Of a DNA stretch of 64,000 bases, positions 53,001 to 63,319 are shown in pieces (positions within the stretch are counted from its first letter, which is position 1; each line of letters begins with the position of its first letter). The position numbers were made by a program, and so were the translations under genes. Origin of the DNA: Bdellovibrionota bacterium (GTDB taxonomy: Bacteria; Bdellovibrionota; Bdellovibrionia; Bdellovibrionales; JAEYZS01). The stretch covers positions 275,267 through 339,266 of the forward strand of contig JAZKEU010000017.1 of assembly GCA_040386775.1 (NCBI GenBank), given 5' to 3'. The notes beneath the pieces were generated by a model, which saw nothing but the letters and a program-made list of their open reading frames with translations, was not told where the DNA came from and made no database searches.

Positions 53001-55030
53001 ACCAGCTTGCGGGGAACTTAACTTCTCAAGTGAGAGCGATCGCGGAAGTTTCTACTGCGGTAACAAAGGGAGACTTAACTCGCTCTATCACGGTGGAAGC
53101 ACAAGGAGAGGTGGCTGCCTTAAAAGATAATATCAACCAAATGATCGGTAACTTAAAAGATACAACGCAAAAAAACAACGAGCAGGACTGGTTGAAAACC
53201 AACCTCGCGAAATTCTCGGGCATGATGCAAGGTCAAAGAAGTATTACTTCAGTGGCTCAATTGATCATGTCGGAATTAACGCCGCTCATTGATGCGAGCC
53301 ATGGAACGTTCTTTATGTATGAAACAGAAGATAAAGAACAAAGCTTAAATTTGATTGCAAGTTACGCTTTCATGGAAAGAAAAAATGTATCTAATAGATA
53401 TAAATTAAAAGAAGGTCTTGTTGGTCAATGTGCATTTGAGAAGAAGAGAATTCTTCTTACACATCACCAAGAAGATTATATCAAAATCAGTTCAAGCCTT
53501 GGCGAATCGAGCCCGAAGAATATTGTCGTATTGCCTGTACTTTTCGAGGGAGAATTGAAAGCGGTGATTGAGTTAGCGTCACTCAAACCATTCTCTCAGA
53601 ACTATATCTACTTCCTGGATCAGCTCATGGACTCTATCGGGGTTATCTTGAACATGATCTCATCAAGTATGAGAACAGAAGAACTTCTACAAGAATTACA
53701 ACGTTCTAACGTGGAACTAGAAGCTCAAGCAAAAGAACTTGAAGATAAAGCGAAACTTCTTGAAGTTAAAAACAACGAGGTTGAGCTTGCATCAAGATCA
53801 CTCGAAGAAAAAGCAGAACAATTGTCTCTTATTTCGAAATACAAATCGGAATTCTTGGCAAACATGTCGCATGAATTGCGTACCCCACTCAATAGCTTGT
53901 TGATCTTATCGAAAACTCTTGCAGAGAACAAAGATAAGAATTTGAGTAATGAACAAGTGAAGTTCGCAAGCACTGTGCATTCAGCAGGACAAGACTTACT
54001 TGCCCTCATTAACGAGATCTTAGATCTTTCTAAAGTTGAAGCCGGCAAAATGCCAATCAATCCAAAAGCCGTACCGCTCGCAGAAATTCAAGATTACTTG
54101 GAACAAACATTCCGGCCAGTAGCAGAACACAAAGGTTTGGAGTTCATGGTCGATGTGGACAAATCGTTACCTAAGAATATGTTCACTGATGAAAATCGCT
54201 TACAACAGATTCTTAAAAATCTTCTTTCAAATGCATTTAAATTTACTGAAAAAGGAAGTGTCCGTCTGGAGATCGGAGTAGGACATAAACGCGAGGGTGA
54301 TAAATCCACTAAAAACAAAAACAACATTATGTTTAAAGTCACCGATACCGGCATCGGAATTCCTTCGGATAAGCAAAAACTTATTTTTGAAGCTTTCCAG
54401 CAAGCAGATGGTACTACGAGCAGAAAATATGGTGGAACTGGCCTTGGTTTAACAATCAGTAGAGAGATCGCAAGACTTTTAGGTGGATTTATTGAAGTTG
54501 AAAGTGAACCTGGACAAGGAAGTAGCTTTATACTGACTCTTCCTCTTAAATTCACAGGCATTGATAGCTCTCCAACGAATTATGTAGAAGAGCCAATGAC
54601 AATAGTTGAGGATGTTCCTCTCGACGCAGACTTTACAGGATATAATATTTTAATTATCGATGATGATCTAAGAAATATCTTTGCGCTGACTACAATTCTT
54701 AAAAGCCGTGGTATGAATGTTGTGTTTGCGGAAAATGGCAAAGAGGGAATTAAAACTCTAAAGCAAAATGCAAATACCAATCTGATATTGATGGATATGA
54801 TGATGCCAGAAATGGATGGACTAGAGGCAACAAGAGAAATTCGAAAATTAAAAGAATTCGAACAACTTCCCATCATTTCTCTTACGGCAAAGGCAATGAA
54901 AGGGGATAGGGAAAAATGTTTACAAGCAGGAGCGTCGGACTACATTACGAAGCCTGTAGATGAACAGCATTTACTCTCTATTATGTATAACTGGCTAAAG
55001 GTAAGAGAAACGGGTCTGTATGTTAACTAA
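50057..55030 (+). CDS. Giant soluble hybrid histidine kinase with tandem HAMP array, GAF, kinase and receiver domains
   Basis: A 1657-residue cytoplasmic protein without membrane segments. Residues 1-75 are Lys/Asn-rich and disordered. HAMP-type modules fill about 75-1056: a divergent entry unit, then nine units of 92 residues from residue 229 ([14 protein letters not shown]...[18 protein letters not shown]...[12 protein letters not shown]), each with the size of two HAMP domains. A GAF domain follows (about 1060-1205), then a coiled coil and HisKA with HELRTPLN (His1272). The HATPase carries GTGLGL, and the C-terminal receiver has phospho-acceptor Asp1580 ([11 protein letters not shown]). 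The build recalls fungal Nik1/group III kinases, where HAMP repeats sense osmotic stress. The ligand here is unknown. It overlaps the next kinase by 11 bases. Confidence 0.92.
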   Translation: MSKLSNESRKTNSFKKNQLSQKAIPKYPDQKNKTNGTNGNTKILGKKNGGVSVEISDFDLADSKEQLRQLLAVTKAVRKGDFSVRMPQLREGLISEIGEVLNDIIEMNENMADEFARVRNTVGQEGKMTERVSMGSVKGAWSTSVDSINLLIGDLVQPTTEVARVITSVAKGDLSQKMSLEIDGRAVKGEFLRIGTTVNAMVDQLNSFASEVTRVAKEVGTEGKLGGQAEVKGVSGTWKDLTDNVNGLANNLTAQVRNIAKVTTAVAKGDLSQKITVDAKGEIFELKNTINVMVDQLSSFAAEVTRVAKDVGTEGRLGGQADVRGVSGTWKDLTDNVNGLANNLTAQVRNIAKVTTAVANGDLSQKITVDARGEILELKNTINVMVDQLRSFAAEVTRVAKEVGTEGRLGGQADVKGVSGTWKDLTDNVNGLANNLTAQVRNIAKVTTAVANGDLSQKITVDVKGEILELKNTINTMVDTLRSFASEVTRVAKEVGTEGKLGGQAEVKGVSGTWKNLTDNVNGLANNLTAQVRNIAKVTTAVAKGDLSQKITVDAKGEIFELKNTINVMVDQLNSFAAEVTRVAKEVGTEGRLGGQADVKGVSGTWKDLTDNVNGLANNLTAQVRNIAKVTTAVAKGDLSQKITVDAKGEIFELKNTINTMVDTLRSFAAEVTRVAKEVGTEGKLGGQAEVKGVSGTWKDLTDNVNAMASNLTVQLRDVSKVATAIANGDLGQKITVEVKGEILQIKDVINKMVDQLNSFAAEVTRVAKEVGTEGRLGGQADVKGVSGTWKDLTDNVNFMASNLTTQVRGIIKVVTAVANGDLNQKFVLEAKGEVAALAETINSMTDTLRTFADQVTTVAREVGIEGKLGAQARVPGVSGTWKDLTDNVNFMASNLTTQVRGIVKVVTAVANGDLGQKFVLEAKGEVAALAETINSMTDTLRTFADQVTTVAREVGIEGKLGAQARVPGVSGTWKDLTENVNQLAGNLTSQVRAIAEVSTAVTKGDLTRSITVEAQGEVAALKDNINQMIGNLKDTTQKNNEQDWLKTNLAKFSGMMQGQRSITSVAQLIMSELTPLIDASHGTFFMYETEDKEQSLNLIASYAFMERKNVSNRYKLKEGLVGQCAFEKKRILLTHHQEDYIKISSSLGESSPKNIVVLPVLFEGELKAVIELASLKPFSQNYIYFLDQLMDSIGVILNMISSSMRTEELLQELQRSNVELEAQAKELEDKAKLLEVKNNEVELASRSLEEKAEQLSLISKYKSEFLANMSHELRTPLNSLLILSKTLAENKDKNLSNEQVKFASTVHSAGQDLLALINEILDLSKVEAGKMPINPKAVPLAEIQDYLEQTFRPVAEHKGLEFMVDVDKSLPKNMFTDENRLQQILKNLLSNAFKFTEKGSVRLEIGVGHKREGDKSTKNKNNIMFKVTDTGIGIPSDKQKLIFEAFQQADGTTSRKYGGTGLGLTISREIARLLGGFIEVESEPGQGSSFILTLPLKFTGIDSSPTNYVEEPMTIVEDVPLDADFTGYNILIIDDDLRNIFALTTILKSRGMNVVFAENGKEGIKTLKQNANTNLILMDMMMPEMDGLEATREIRKLKEFEQLPIISLTAKAMKGDREKCLQAGASDYITKPVDEQHLLSIMYNWLKVRETGLYVN
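50741..53195 (+). repeat. Nine tandem 276-bp repeats encoding HAMP pairs
   Basis: Units start at 50741, 51017, 51293, 51569, 51845, 52121, 52397, 52673 and 52949, exactly 276 bp apart; the last is partly diverged. Units 1-5 are nearly identical in protein and very similar in DNA; 7 and 8 form a second, near-identical pair. This pattern fits recent duplication and conversion within the gene. Confidence 0.93.
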
Positions 55031-57077
55031 AGACAATCAAAAAGTAGATGTTCTCATAGTTGATGATAGAGAAGATGGACTTATGGCTCTCGAGGCAGCG
55101 CTATGCATTCCACATATCAATCTTGTGAAAGCTCAATCTGGAGAAGAGGCTCTAAGTTATTTGGATAAGTATAACTTTGGAGTTCTGCTCTTGGATGTTC
55201 AGATGCCAGAGATGGATGGTTTTGAGTTAGCCGAAAAAATTCGTAAAAAAGAAAAATACAAATTTACGCCGATTATTTTTGTCACAGCAATCAATAAAGA
55301 CGATCGTTATGTTTATAAGGGTTATGAACTGGGAGCTGTAGATTACATTTTTAAGCCTTTTGATGCTCAAGTTTTGAATTCTAAGGTGAGTATATTTGTT
55401 GAGCTTTATCTCAAATCCTCACAATTAGAAAAACAAGCGGAAAAAATTCGGGAAAGTGAAAGAAAAGAAAGATATCAAAAGCTAGCGGAGTTGGAGATTG
55501 AAAGTCTAAAGCGCTACAGAAATTTGGCTAACTCAATCCCTCATATTATTTGGAAAGCGCGTGATGATGGTATTTTCAATTATTTCAATCAAGTTTGGAT
55601 TGATTACACCGGTCTTTCTCAGGATCAGAGTGTAGGGCTAGGTTGGCAATCTGCCATGTATCCGGATGACCTCAATCAATTTTTAAAAAATTTAATTTTA
55701 TCCATGAACTCAGGCGAAGGCTTTGAAATCGAATGCAGATTGCGTCGACATGACGGGCAGTACCGATGGCATTGGTTAAAGGCATCGCCAGAACTTCAAG
55801 GAAACTTTGTGACGGCGTGGATTGGTACATGCACGGACATTCATGATAGAAAGTTGGCAGAAACGAAATTAATTGAAGCTGAACAGTTGGCAGTATCAGC
55901 AAGTGTTGCAAAAACCAGTTTTTTAGCGAATATGAGTCACGAAATAAGAACACCCATGAATGCTATTCTTGGGTTTTCGGAACTTATGCTCAATCCCGAT
56001 CAAGATGAAGAAGAGAGGCGTCACTGCATTAACACAGTTCATAAGTGTGGAAGACAGCTTTTGGGATTGATTGACGAAATCTTAGATATTTCAAAAATTG
56101 AAGCTGGTCGTATGGAAGTCGAAAAAATAGATTTTAATTTAGGAACTCTCCTAAAAGATTTATCTGCACTTATGAAGGTTCAAGCAGAAAGTAAAAATTT
56201 GAAATTGGAATTTGAATTCTTATCTAAAATTCCTGAATTTATAAATACAGATCCTACGCGTTTAAGACAAATTCTTGTGAATGTGATCGGAAATGCTATC
56301 AAATTTACTCAAGTCGGTGAGGTCCGTATAAAAATGGCTTGGAAAAATGAAAAAAATAATCTAGGTTCTCTAGAAATATTTGTTTCGGATACTGGTGTTG
56401 GAATTGATAGTGAACATAAAAATAAATTATTTAAACCATTTGTTCAGGCAGATAATTCAACTACGAGAGTTTTCGGTGGTACTGGTTTAGGTCTTTTTTT
56501 ATCTAGAAAGTTAGCTAGAGCTTTGAATGGTGATTTAACTTTCGAAGAAAAAGGTGGTAACCGTAAATCTCTAGGGTCCACATTTTTGCTTAAGGTAAAC
56601 ACTGAAAATATAAAAGATGTGAAATTTATCCAAAGTCTCCCAAAGGATCAGATGGAAACTAAAAAATCTACTTTTCAAAGTACAGAAAGCCAGCTGGAAG
56701 GACTTAAAATTCTTTTAGTTGAAGATTCAGAAGACAACCAAGATATAATTACATATTTCTTAACCCATGCAGGTGCTCATGTTGATATTGCCGAAAATGG
56801 AGTTGAGGGTGTTCAAAAAACCCTAGAGGGTGATTACAATATTGTTCTTATGGATATCCAAATGCCTAAAATGGATGGCTATCAAGCAACTAGCGAGCTT
56901 AGAAACAAAGGATATATGGGGCCCATCATTGCTTTGACGGCCCATGCTCTAAAAGAAGAAAGAGATCGTTGTCTAAAAGCAGGTTATACCGAGCATATGA
57001 CAAAGCCTGTGAATAGAGTGACGTTGATTTCAGAAATTGCACGATTCGCATCAAAAAGTAGACATCTAGTCTCTTAA
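55020..57077 (+). CDS. Hybrid histidine kinase REC-PAS-HisKA-HATPase-REC
   Basis: A 685-residue soluble protein. An N-terminal receiver has Asp59 ([12 protein letters not shown]). A short coiled coil is followed by a PAS domain at about 165-285 ([20 protein letters not shown], ending [10 protein letters not shown]). HisKA carries [11 protein letters not shown] (His307), and the HATPase has [16 protein letters not shown]-terminal receiver has Asp612 ([12 protein letters not shown]). It begins within the last codons of the giant kinase gene, so co-translation and a shared phosphorelay are likely: the first receiver could accept phosphate from the upstream kinase. No output DNA-binding domain is present. 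Confidence 0.93.
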   Translation: MLTKDNQKVDVLIVDDREDGLMALEAALCIPHINLVKAQSGEEALSYLDKYNFGVLLLDVQMPEMDGFELAEKIRKKEKYKFTPIIFVTAINKDDRYVYKGYELGAVDYIFKPFDAQVLNSKVSIFVELYLKSSQLEKQAEKIRESERKERYQKLAELEIESLKRYRNLANSIPHIIWKARDDGIFNYFNQVWIDYTGLSQDQSVGLGWQSAMYPDDLNQFLKNLILSMNSGEGFEIECRLRRHDGQYRWHWLKASPELQGNFVTAWIGTCTDIHDRKLAETKLIEAEQLAVSASVAKTSFLANMSHEIRTPMNAILGFSELMLNPDQDEEERRHCINTVHKCGRQLLGLIDEILDISKIEAGRMEVEKIDFNLGTLLKDLSALMKVQAESKNLKLEFEFLSKIPEFINTDPTRLRQILVNVIGNAIKFTQVGEVRIKMAWKNEKNNLGSLEIFVSDTGVGIDSEHKNKLFKPFVQADNSTTRVFGGTGLGLFLSRKLARALNGDLTFEEKGGNRKSLGSTFLLKVNTENIKDVKFIQSLPKDQMETKKSTFQSTESQLEGLKILLVEDSEDNQDIITYFLTHAGAHVDIAENGVEGVQKTLEGDYNIVLMDIQMPKMDGYQATSELRNKGYMGPIIALTAHALKEERDRCLKAGYTEHMTKPVNRVTLISEIARFASKSRHLVS

Positions 57078-57169
57078 TTCCACAAACAAAATCCCAATTT
57101 GCCTCAAAGAGTAAAAAGCATTGAAGGTTATCGGTTCTTGGCCCGGCATGCCTATTGCTCTGGTACATC

Positions 57170-57187
57170 TTACTCTATGAAGAGTAA
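57170..57187. promoter_or_regulatory. Short inverted repeat before the hemerythrin-like gene
   Basis: TTACTCT, ATGA, AGAGTAA, ending 26 bases before the ATG and just upstream of the TAGGAGG Shine-Dalgarno. It may be an operator or a leader hairpin. Confidence 0.35.
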
Positions 57188-57213
57188 ATCATTATACGCC
57201 TAGGAGGTTTTTC

Positions 57214-57705
57214 ATGAAGCATGAACTTATATCTGAGATGAAAGTGGACCATAAAAAATTAAAAGAACTTTACAAAAAAGGCCTTAAAAAAACTACAAGC
57301 TTGGAAGATAAATTAGAAATTTTTGAATCCTTAGCGCCGCTGGTAAAAGCTCATGCAAAAAGCGAGGAGGCTGTTCTATATGCACCAACTTGTGGTATGG
57401 ATGAGACTAAGCACGAAGCTTTGGAAGGTTTTGAAGAGCACGGGCTGGTTGAGCTCTTGCTTGAGGAGATGAAGTCCGAAGGAAATAATGACAGATGGGA
57501 AGCGAAATTCACAGTGGTTTGTGAGCTTCTGGATCATCATATTGAAGAGGAAGAGCAAGAGTATTTTTCAAAAATTAAAAATATTTTTTCTCACGAAGAA
57601 AGAATTGAAATGGGAAAAGAATATAGAGAAATGTTCAGTCGCCTCATAGATGCCCAAAAAAATATTCTAGAACCAGAAGAATTTGAGCATTTGAGAAATC
57701 ATTAA
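57214..57705 (+). CDS. Hemerythrin HHE-domain protein
   Basis: A 163-residue, all-helical protein of the HHE cation-binding type, expected to bind a di-iron centre and react with oxygen or nitric oxide. Candidate ligands: MKVDHKKLKELY, LVKAHAKSEEAVLY, GFEEHGLVELLL and LLDHHIEEEEQEYF, which give His and Glu at the usual helix spacing. It stands alone downstream of two soluble kinases and converges on the next gene. An oxygen or nitrosative-stress role is inferred from the family. Confidence 0.88.
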   Translation: MKHELISEMKVDHKKLKELYKKGLKKTTSLEDKLEIFESLAPLVKAHAKSEEAVLYAPTCGMDETKHEALEGFEEHGLVELLLEEMKSEGNNDRWEAKFTVVCELLDHHIEEEEQEYFSKIKNIFSHEERIEMGKEYREMFSRLIDAQKNILEPEEFEHLRNH

Positions 57706-57715
57706 TACGAAATCA

Positions 57716-58369
57716 TTAATTTTGAAGCTTACGCCAGAATTTTTCGACCAAACTATTTTGTGGAACATAAGTTTTGAATATCTCTTGAGCCTCAGAGAGA
57801 GACTTTTCTTTTGCTTCGAGAACTAGATCTTCGAAAAAAGACTCTGTCGACGCAATTGCTAATGATGGAAAGCTAGAGTCTTGGATTTCACCCACGGCAA
57901 CGATATCAAAGTGTTGCCATAGGGGTTTCATTGCCTTTTCATAAGTTCTCTCAAAGTATTTTCCTTGAAGATGGGTAGCCTCTTTCAATTGCTTAGTAGA
58001 GAGGGGAGAGTCCATTTTCAAGCAATCTAGGATTTGCATAGATTCTCTGGTTTTTTGATTGGAATTCCACTCCCGAGATAAACGATAGAGAGATTTGAAT
58101 AAAGGTTTAGAAAAAAATGTTGCTCGCCCAGAGAGCCATTTGCTGTAGATGACTTCTCTTGAGCTAGAAAGCTCTTCTCTTAAGTGCCAAAGTTTAGCCA
58201 CTCTATTGTCACCATTTTCGTCCCATTCCCACTTCATTTTGCTTCTTGGGTAAAGCTCTTTCCAGATAGAGTTGTACTCATTTTTATTTTTGATTGGGAA
58301 TACAAGTAAAATGCCATTTTTATTTATGGCATTTAGAGCTTGGATTTTATCGGAAGTTTTTTTAGACAT
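57716..58369 (-). CDS. Uncharacterised protein, possible winged-helix fold
   Basis: A 217-residue soluble protein rich in Trp, Lys and Ser. LWHLREELSSSREVIYSKWLSGRATFFS and the helical ILDCLKMDSPLSTKQLKEATHLQG followed by basic residues resemble a winged helix-turn-helix, as seen in AlkZ-related proteins. I cannot name it securely. It follows the minus-strand kinase gene by about 20 bases and is probably co-transcribed with it. Confidence 0.6.
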   Translation of the reverse strand: MSKKTSDKIQALNAINKNGILLVFPIKNKNEYNSIWKELYPRSKMKWEWDENGDNRVAKLWHLREELSSSREVIYSKWLSGRATFFSKPLFKSLYRLSREWNSNQKTRESMQILDCLKMDSPLSTKQLKEATHLQGKYFERTYEKAMKPLWQHFDIVAVGEIQDSSFPSLAIASTESFFEDLVLEAKEKSLSEAQEIFKTYVPQNSLVEKFWRKLQN

Positions 58370-58390
58370 TCCTTATTCTTATAATAAGAA

Positions 58391-59593
58391 TCATCCAGTT
58401 GGAAGGCTAAAGTAGAATGTTGAACCTTCTTTAACTTTTCCATCGGCTTTGACTTTACCGCCATGAAGTTCAATGATCTTACTCACAGAATAAAGTCCTA
58501 ATCCTAATCCTGGATAAGCTTTTTCGTCGTGGAGGCGGCTTAAAGGTTTGAATAGTTTTCCTGCGTCTGCTGCATCTAATCCCACGCCGTTGTCTTTGAC
58601 ATAGAATGTAGAGAAATTTCCTTCACTCTCAGATTTTCCCATTTTTATTTTTAAAGTATTTCCATGCTGTGAAAATTTAAAAGAATTATTAATTAAATTC
58701 TCCATAACTATTCTAAGGAGGATTGGGTCGGCCAAGGCTTGAAGGTCTTTTTCGATTTCTAAAGAAACTTCCTTAGAAGGATACTGAATCATTAAAGAAT
58801 CTATAATGTCCTGGACCATGCCTCTAAAATCGATAGTTTTGGGCTGAATATTTTCACGAGATGCACGATAAAGACCTAGGATCTTTTCCACTTGAAGCCC
58901 TAAATTTCTTGTACAATCCTTTAGTGATTCTGCGTAGCATTTTGTTTTGTCATAATTTTTTTCACCTAAGCTCACCAACATAAGATCTGAAAGTCCTGTC
59001 AATGAAGTTAAGGGGCTTTTAAGATCATGGGCAAGAGAGTGAATATAAGCTTCGAGATCCTGATATTTGCTTTTGAGATTTTCATTCTGCATCACCTTGT
59101 CTTTAACTGAATTTCTTAATTCTAAATTCTCAATAGAATTCGATACGAGATCTGCTAAGATTTGAAGAAGCTCAACTTCCTCAAATGAAGGATGAGTTAT
59201 TTTTTTCCAATAATTCCCAATGGCTCCAATAGGAGAATCTTTTCTAATTAGAACCATGCAAAGACTTTTTACAAATGTTGGCTTATAAGCATCATGAGGA
59301 ATGCGGTCATCTTTATAAATATCGGTGATGATCACAGATTTCTTATTGATCATTGACCATCCACTGATACAAGAACTCATGGGAAATTTTTTGCCTTTCC
59401 AGAGAGTAGAGATCGCGTCTTCGTCAACGTAATAGCAGAGATCATTTTCTTTTAAAACAAAGGTTGCACCGTCAGAGCCGACAAGCTTTCTCGCTGTCTC
59501 GGTCACAATCTGCGTGATCGCTTCAATGGTCGAAGCACTCGTGAGACGAGTCGCTGTATCTACAAGAATTTTGGAAGAAGATTCGCTAACCAT
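58391..59593 (-). CDS. GAF-domain sensor histidine kinase
   Basis: A 400-residue soluble kinase: GAF domain (about 15-155, containing GSDGATFVLKENDLCYYVDED and CISGWSMINKKSVIITDIYKDDRIPHDAY), a coiled coil, HisKA with SLAHDLKSPLTSL (His189), and a HATPase with NLINNSFKFS and PGLGLGLYSVSKIIELHGG. The HDLKSP phospho-acceptor context resembles the phytochrome-like/HWE-adjacent kinase group. It has no receiver, so its partner must be elsewhere, perhaps a receiver of the hybrid kinases nearby. It heads a two-gene minus-strand unit. Confidence 0.9.
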   Translation of the reverse strand: MVSESSSKILVDTATRLTSASTIEAITQIVTETARKLVGSDGATFVLKENDLCYYVDEDAISTLWKGKKFPMSSCISGWSMINKKSVIITDIYKDDRIPHDAYKPTFVKSLCMVLIRKDSPIGAIGNYWKKITHPSFEEVELLQILADLVSNSIENLELRNSVKDKVMQNENLKSKYQDLEAYIHSLAHDLKSPLTSLTGLSDLMLVSLGEKNYDKTKCYAESLKDCTRNLGLQVEKILGLYRASRENIQPKTIDFRGMVQDIIDSLMIQYPSKEVSLEIEKDLQALADPILLRIVMENLINNSFKFSQHGNTLKIKMGKSESEGNFSTFYVKDNGVGLDAADAGKLFKPLSRLHDEKAYPGLGLGLYSVSKIIELHGGKVKADGKVKEGSTFYFSLPTG

Positions 59594-59761
59594 GATGTTC
59601 CTTAAAAAATATTTTATTAACTAATAATATTTAATATAATAATATTAGAATGAAATTATTTTATTTGAAACAAAAAATATTTATATGTTATTAGTTTATT
59701 TTAAAAGTTTATTTTATAGATCGGACCGCACCTAGGTCTAGAGATGTTAGATGAGGAGTAC

Positions 59762-60508
59762 TTATTTTTTGGTGGCGTAAGGTTTATATACTTGGAAATA
59801 AAGCATCAGCCAGAATAATAGTCCGGAAGTAATAACAGGAATCAAAAATCCCCAGTACTGAAAATGAGTGAAGACAAATCCTGCGACAACGGAGCCTAAT
59901 AAGAAAAAGCAAATGATCCCAACTCTCATGAGGTTTGCCTTGCTGTCATCAATGTTATAATCATATTTATCACGATTGAAGTAACGAATGATTCCGATTC
60001 CCAGATCTGTTGTGATGCCTGTGAGATGCGTTGTTCTCACTACAGATTTTGATACTGTTGTGATGGTTCCGTTTTGAATTCCACAAATTAAACATAAAAG
60101 GGCAAGAAGTGTATAATCTCTTGAGTAAATTAAAGGTTCTCCGAAGGCTCCAAAATAACTTAGAATTCCGCCTAAAAAAACAATGATGGTGAGTAAAAAA
60201 ATCAGTCCAAATGTAATGTAGTATTTCGGTTTTTTATGGAGCTTTAGTCTTAGGTCTACGAGGAGTCCGCTGAGCATGGCGCCGAACAGAAAAAAGAGTG
60301 GAACGGCTAACATTCCAATGGCGTGATCGCTTTCAATTTGATTGGCCTCATAGCCAAAAAAAGTAGCAAATCCTGTAACGTGAGAAACGAATCTATGGCA
60401 AGCCATAAATCCACCCATATTTAAAATACCAGCTTGAAAAGCCATAGACATCCAGATGCCAATGTTGCTGCGATTGTAATGGGAGATGGATTCATTTCCA
60501 AAAAGCAC
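59762..60508 (-). CDS. YoaK/DUF1275 family membrane protein
   Basis: Six-helix inner-membrane protein of unknown function. I choose the GTG at 60508 (248 residues): GAGG lies five bases upstream. The longer frame from ATG 60559 lacks a Shine-Dalgarno and adds 17 non-family residues. AFQAGILNMGGFMACHRFVSHVTGFATFFG is the family's N-terminal signature, and CGIQNGTITTVSKSVVRTTHLTGITTDLGIGI is the second conserved loop. It is divergent from the gene at 60669. Confidence 0.85.
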   Translation of the reverse strand: MLFGNESISHYNRSNIGIWMSMAFQAGILNMGGFMACHRFVSHVTGFATFFGYEANQIESDHAIGMLAVPLFFLFGAMLSGLLVDLRLKLHKKPKYYITFGLIFLLTIIVFLGGILSYFGAFGEPLIYSRDYTLLALLCLICGIQNGTITTVSKSVVRTTHLTGITTDLGIGIIRYFNRDKYDYNIDDSKANLMRVGIICFFLLGSVVAGFVFTHFQYWGFLIPVITSGLLFWLMLYFQVYKPYATKK

Positions 60509-60668
60509 GATTACCTCAAATCTTAGTCGATATGTAAATGGTAAGCAGTGGAAGAGCATTTGTAAACAGAGAGTTTAAAAAAGGCAAGGTTTTGCGAGAG
60601 ACATGTAGAACTCGTTACGATAAGTGAATATTCCTTGATCCCAACACTCATGAATGTAGAATTGATAG

Positions 60669-62867
60669 ATGGGAATCATCGCGAGAACGCTCATCGGCAT
60701 CAGCTATCTTACCGGCTTTTTAGTGAGCCTTCAATTTATCAAATCTCAAGCTGTATTTTTAGCTCATTATAGTGCCAAGGAATTAGTGTTTGCTGTTATC
60801 TACCCAGTAGCACTTTGGTTCTTTATTTCTTTTGCGATTCGTAAAAATGAATTTAGAAATCAATTTGTCAAAACATTTATACCGGTCTTCATCTGTGCTG
60901 CCATAATTCTTTGTTCTGTGATTACCCAAGTTGAAAAGAATATCAATTATGTTTTTGTTTGGATTTTTATGGCAGGCCTATTCTCAGAACTGATGAGATG
61001 GGGATTGAATGAGATGCTAGAGCGGTACGTCAGCCCTTCAAAGCTTGGTGTGGTATTTTCTTATCAAGCCATGGCTCAAGAGGTGGGTATCGTAAGTGCT
61101 GTAGCATTTTATGCCTTTGCTCCTCATGTCAGCTTGCTGCAGGTGAGCCTAACGACAGCAGTTGCTGCAATATGTATTTTAGGAATTTTAATAACATTTT
61201 TAAATCCTAGACGTTTGGAGTTTCATTTTATTGCTAGAAAATCAAAAGACTTTAAATTTTTTGATAAAGCTTATCAGCCAATCTTCTTAAGTTTTTTATT
61301 GATGGGACTTTTTGCTGGCGTATTTAGAATGTCGCAAGACAATTTGGTAAATGATTTTTTTAAAAGTCATACTTTGAACCAAGTAGAGTTGCAGAAAATC
61401 ATTTCCAGTGCCATGCTTATTGGGAGTTTTTTGCAAATGATCGCAGCTTTTATTAATGGGAGAATCATTGAGAGAAATCGAGTTTCACCGATTCGAGTGA
61501 TAGCGTCGACTTGGGCTGTGCATTTTGCGGTGGGTGTGTTTGCAATCGTTACGCAAACATTGTGGGGCCATATTTTATTTATGAGTATGTCAAAAGGACT
61601 TGCGGGATTTTATTATCCAGCGCTCAATAGACTTTCAGGGTCTTTTAAGTATCTGACGGGCTTAACTTTTAAATCCAATCATATTTTTGGGACAATCATA
61701 TTTGCGGGTATTGTCTTTGCATTTATTCCGCACGGACCGATGGTTTTACCAGTTGTTCTGGTCGCAACATTTTTATTGGTGTTGGGACAATTATTGATTT
61801 TGAGAAAGAAAATGATCCCTACATTAGAAGAAAATATAAAGTCTGAGCATGTGGATGAGTCGGTAAGGGCGGCAATTGGTTTGTCTTATCTTCAGCCAGA
61901 CGATTATGTAGAAAAGATGTCGGAGATTTTAGATGAAAAGCCTCCTCAGCTTTTGAAAAAGCAGATCATCTTGGGATTAGGATATTCTCATGATCCAAAA
62001 TCTTATGATGTTTTATTGCAAGAATTTAGATCAGATAAAGAAGAAATTCAAATCACAGTTCTTGAGGCGCTTAAAGTTGCAAAATCATACAAGGCAACAA
62101 GATTTGCGTTGGACTTAGTCTTATCGAATAGAAAATCTTTAACTCCCAGAGTTCGCTTGAATGCTGCACAAATGGTGGTGGCACTTTATGGTGAAAAAAG
62201 TATTCCGATTCTTATGTTGGGCCTACAGCTTGAAGATCCAAGACAGCTAGCAAACGTTCTCGAAGCCTTGTCACAGTTTAAACATCTTGAACTTGTGGAT
62301 ATTTTTAAAGGCTTCGTAAATTCGGCGACTCCGAGGGTGAGAGCAAATGCACTGATGGGACTTTCGCAATTTCCGGATCAAAAAGAATTTTATAAAGAGG
62401 AAATACTAAAAACTCTGGGTGCGCCAGGTATGGAAGAGCTAGGGCATAAAATTTCTATTTTCTATTTGATTGGTAAGAATAAAAATCAAGAATTCAAGGA
62501 TACTTTAATTAGATTGTTAATCGCACAGATTAAACAACCTGAAGAATATAAAAATTTAGATGCTCAAAGCCTCTCTTACATCCAGACGCTCTCATGGTCA
62601 CTTTTGAGGTTAGGAGTAAAAGAAGGAAGAGATGTTTTCTTTGATCTGCTCCAGGTCACTTATAGGCAACCTAAAGCTATGTCTTTACTTCACTTCATAT
62701 TGCAGCTCGATCAAAATGAAAGATACGATACTCTCGATCAGTGGATCAATGAGTCTGAAACGCCTCCCGCAACTCGGGATATGCTCCTGGATTATTTCGA
62801 AAAATCAGGTTTCAATCTCGAAGAAGAAATCGAATATCTAAAATCCATGAACCTTGTAAAATTTTAA
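60669..62867 (+). CDS. MFS/nucleotide-transporter-like membrane protein fused to HEAT-like repeats
   Basis: A 732-residue protein. Residues 1-400 form about 11-12 membrane helices in a major-facilitator or ATP:ADP-antiporter-like arrangement (for example VFVWIFMAGLFSELMRWGLNEML and FLSFLLMGLFAGVFRMSQDNLVNDFF). Residues about 410-720 are soluble and built of repeated two-helix units (AAIGLSYLQPDDYVEKMSEIL, QIILGLGYSHDPKSYDVLLQEF, NAAQMVVALYGEKSIPILMLGL), typical of HEAT-type scaffolds. I infer a transporter or signalling membrane protein with a cytoplasmic scaffold. The substrate is unknown. Confidence 0.65.
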   Translation: MGIIARTLIGISYLTGFLVSLQFIKSQAVFLAHYSAKELVFAVIYPVALWFFISFAIRKNEFRNQFVKTFIPVFICAAIILCSVITQVEKNINYVFVWIFMAGLFSELMRWGLNEMLERYVSPSKLGVVFSYQAMAQEVGIVSAVAFYAFAPHVSLLQVSLTTAVAAICILGILITFLNPRRLEFHFIARKSKDFKFFDKAYQPIFLSFLLMGLFAGVFRMSQDNLVNDFFKSHTLNQVELQKIISSAMLIGSFLQMIAAFINGRIIERNRVSPIRVIASTWAVHFAVGVFAIVTQTLWGHILFMSMSKGLAGFYYPALNRLSGSFKYLTGLTFKSNHIFGTIIFAGIVFAFIPHGPMVLPVVLVATFLLVLGQLLILRKKMIPTLEENIKSEHVDESVRAAIGLSYLQPDDYVEKMSEILDEKPPQLLKKQIILGLGYSHDPKSYDVLLQEFRSDKEEIQITVLEALKVAKSYKATRFALDLVLSNRKSLTPRVRLNAAQMVVALYGEKSIPILMLGLQLEDPRQLANVLEALSQFKHLELVDIFKGFVNSATPRVRANALMGLSQFPDQKEFYKEEILKTLGAPGMEELGHKISIFYLIGKNKNQEFKDTLIRLLIAQIKQPEEYKNLDAQSLSYIQTLSWSLLRLGVKEGRDVFFDLLQVTYRQPKAMSLLHFILQLDQNERYDTLDQWINESETPPATRDMLLDYFEKSGFNLEEEIEYLKSMNLVKF

Positions 62868-62887
62868 GACATCATTAAAAATTTAAT

Positions 62888-63319
62888 CTACAAAAGCTGC
62901 CATAAAAATTTCGACCATAAGAGTAATAAGATAAATGATCCGATGGTGAAGAGTCTCATTCTTAGCATGAGTTTATTTGTTGTTACGTGAATGATGGCGT
63001 GACCGTATCTTGCGGCAACGTAGCCCCAAGAGAAATAGAGTGTCACATTGTCGGCTTCGTTTGTGAGAAGTAAGAGAGGAATCAGAGCATAAAATAAAAC
63101 TGGTTGTTCAAAGAGGTTGTTATAATGTCTTGTTGCCACTTGAACATCTGTTGGAATGAGAAAAGGTTCTTTTTGTTGATAATCTTTGAAATAACCAGGA
63201 GGGATTGAGCCATTGCGAATGGCTGCAAATCTCCTTTTTCCCATCAGTACCATAATACCAAAAGTTAAAAACACGAGAGCAATAACTGGATAAATATGAT
63301 GAAGTTGGAGTGTGCTCAT
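62888..63319 (-). CDS. MAPEG family membrane protein
   Basis: A 143-residue, four-helix membrane protein. YNNLFEQPVLFYALIPLLLL and YFSWGYVAARYGHAIIHVTTNKLMLRMRLFTIG match the MAPEG pattern (membrane-associated eicosanoid/glutathione metabolism). The catalytic role in bacteria is mostly unproved. Its ATG shares a base with the stop of the lipoprotein gene upstream, so the two are coupled. Confidence 0.85.
   Translation of the reverse strand: MSTLQLHHIYPVIALVFLTFGIMVLMGKRRFAAIRNGSIPPGYFKDYQQKEPFLIPTDVQVATRHYNNLFEQPVLFYALIPLLLLTNEADNVTLYFSWGYVAARYGHAIIHVTTNKLMLRMRLFTIGSFILLLLWSKFLWQLL

Noticed and set aside
50741..53195. Regular 276-bp repeats as a CRISPR array or satellite
   Set aside because: The repeats are contiguous without spacers and are in-frame coding units of HAMP pairs.
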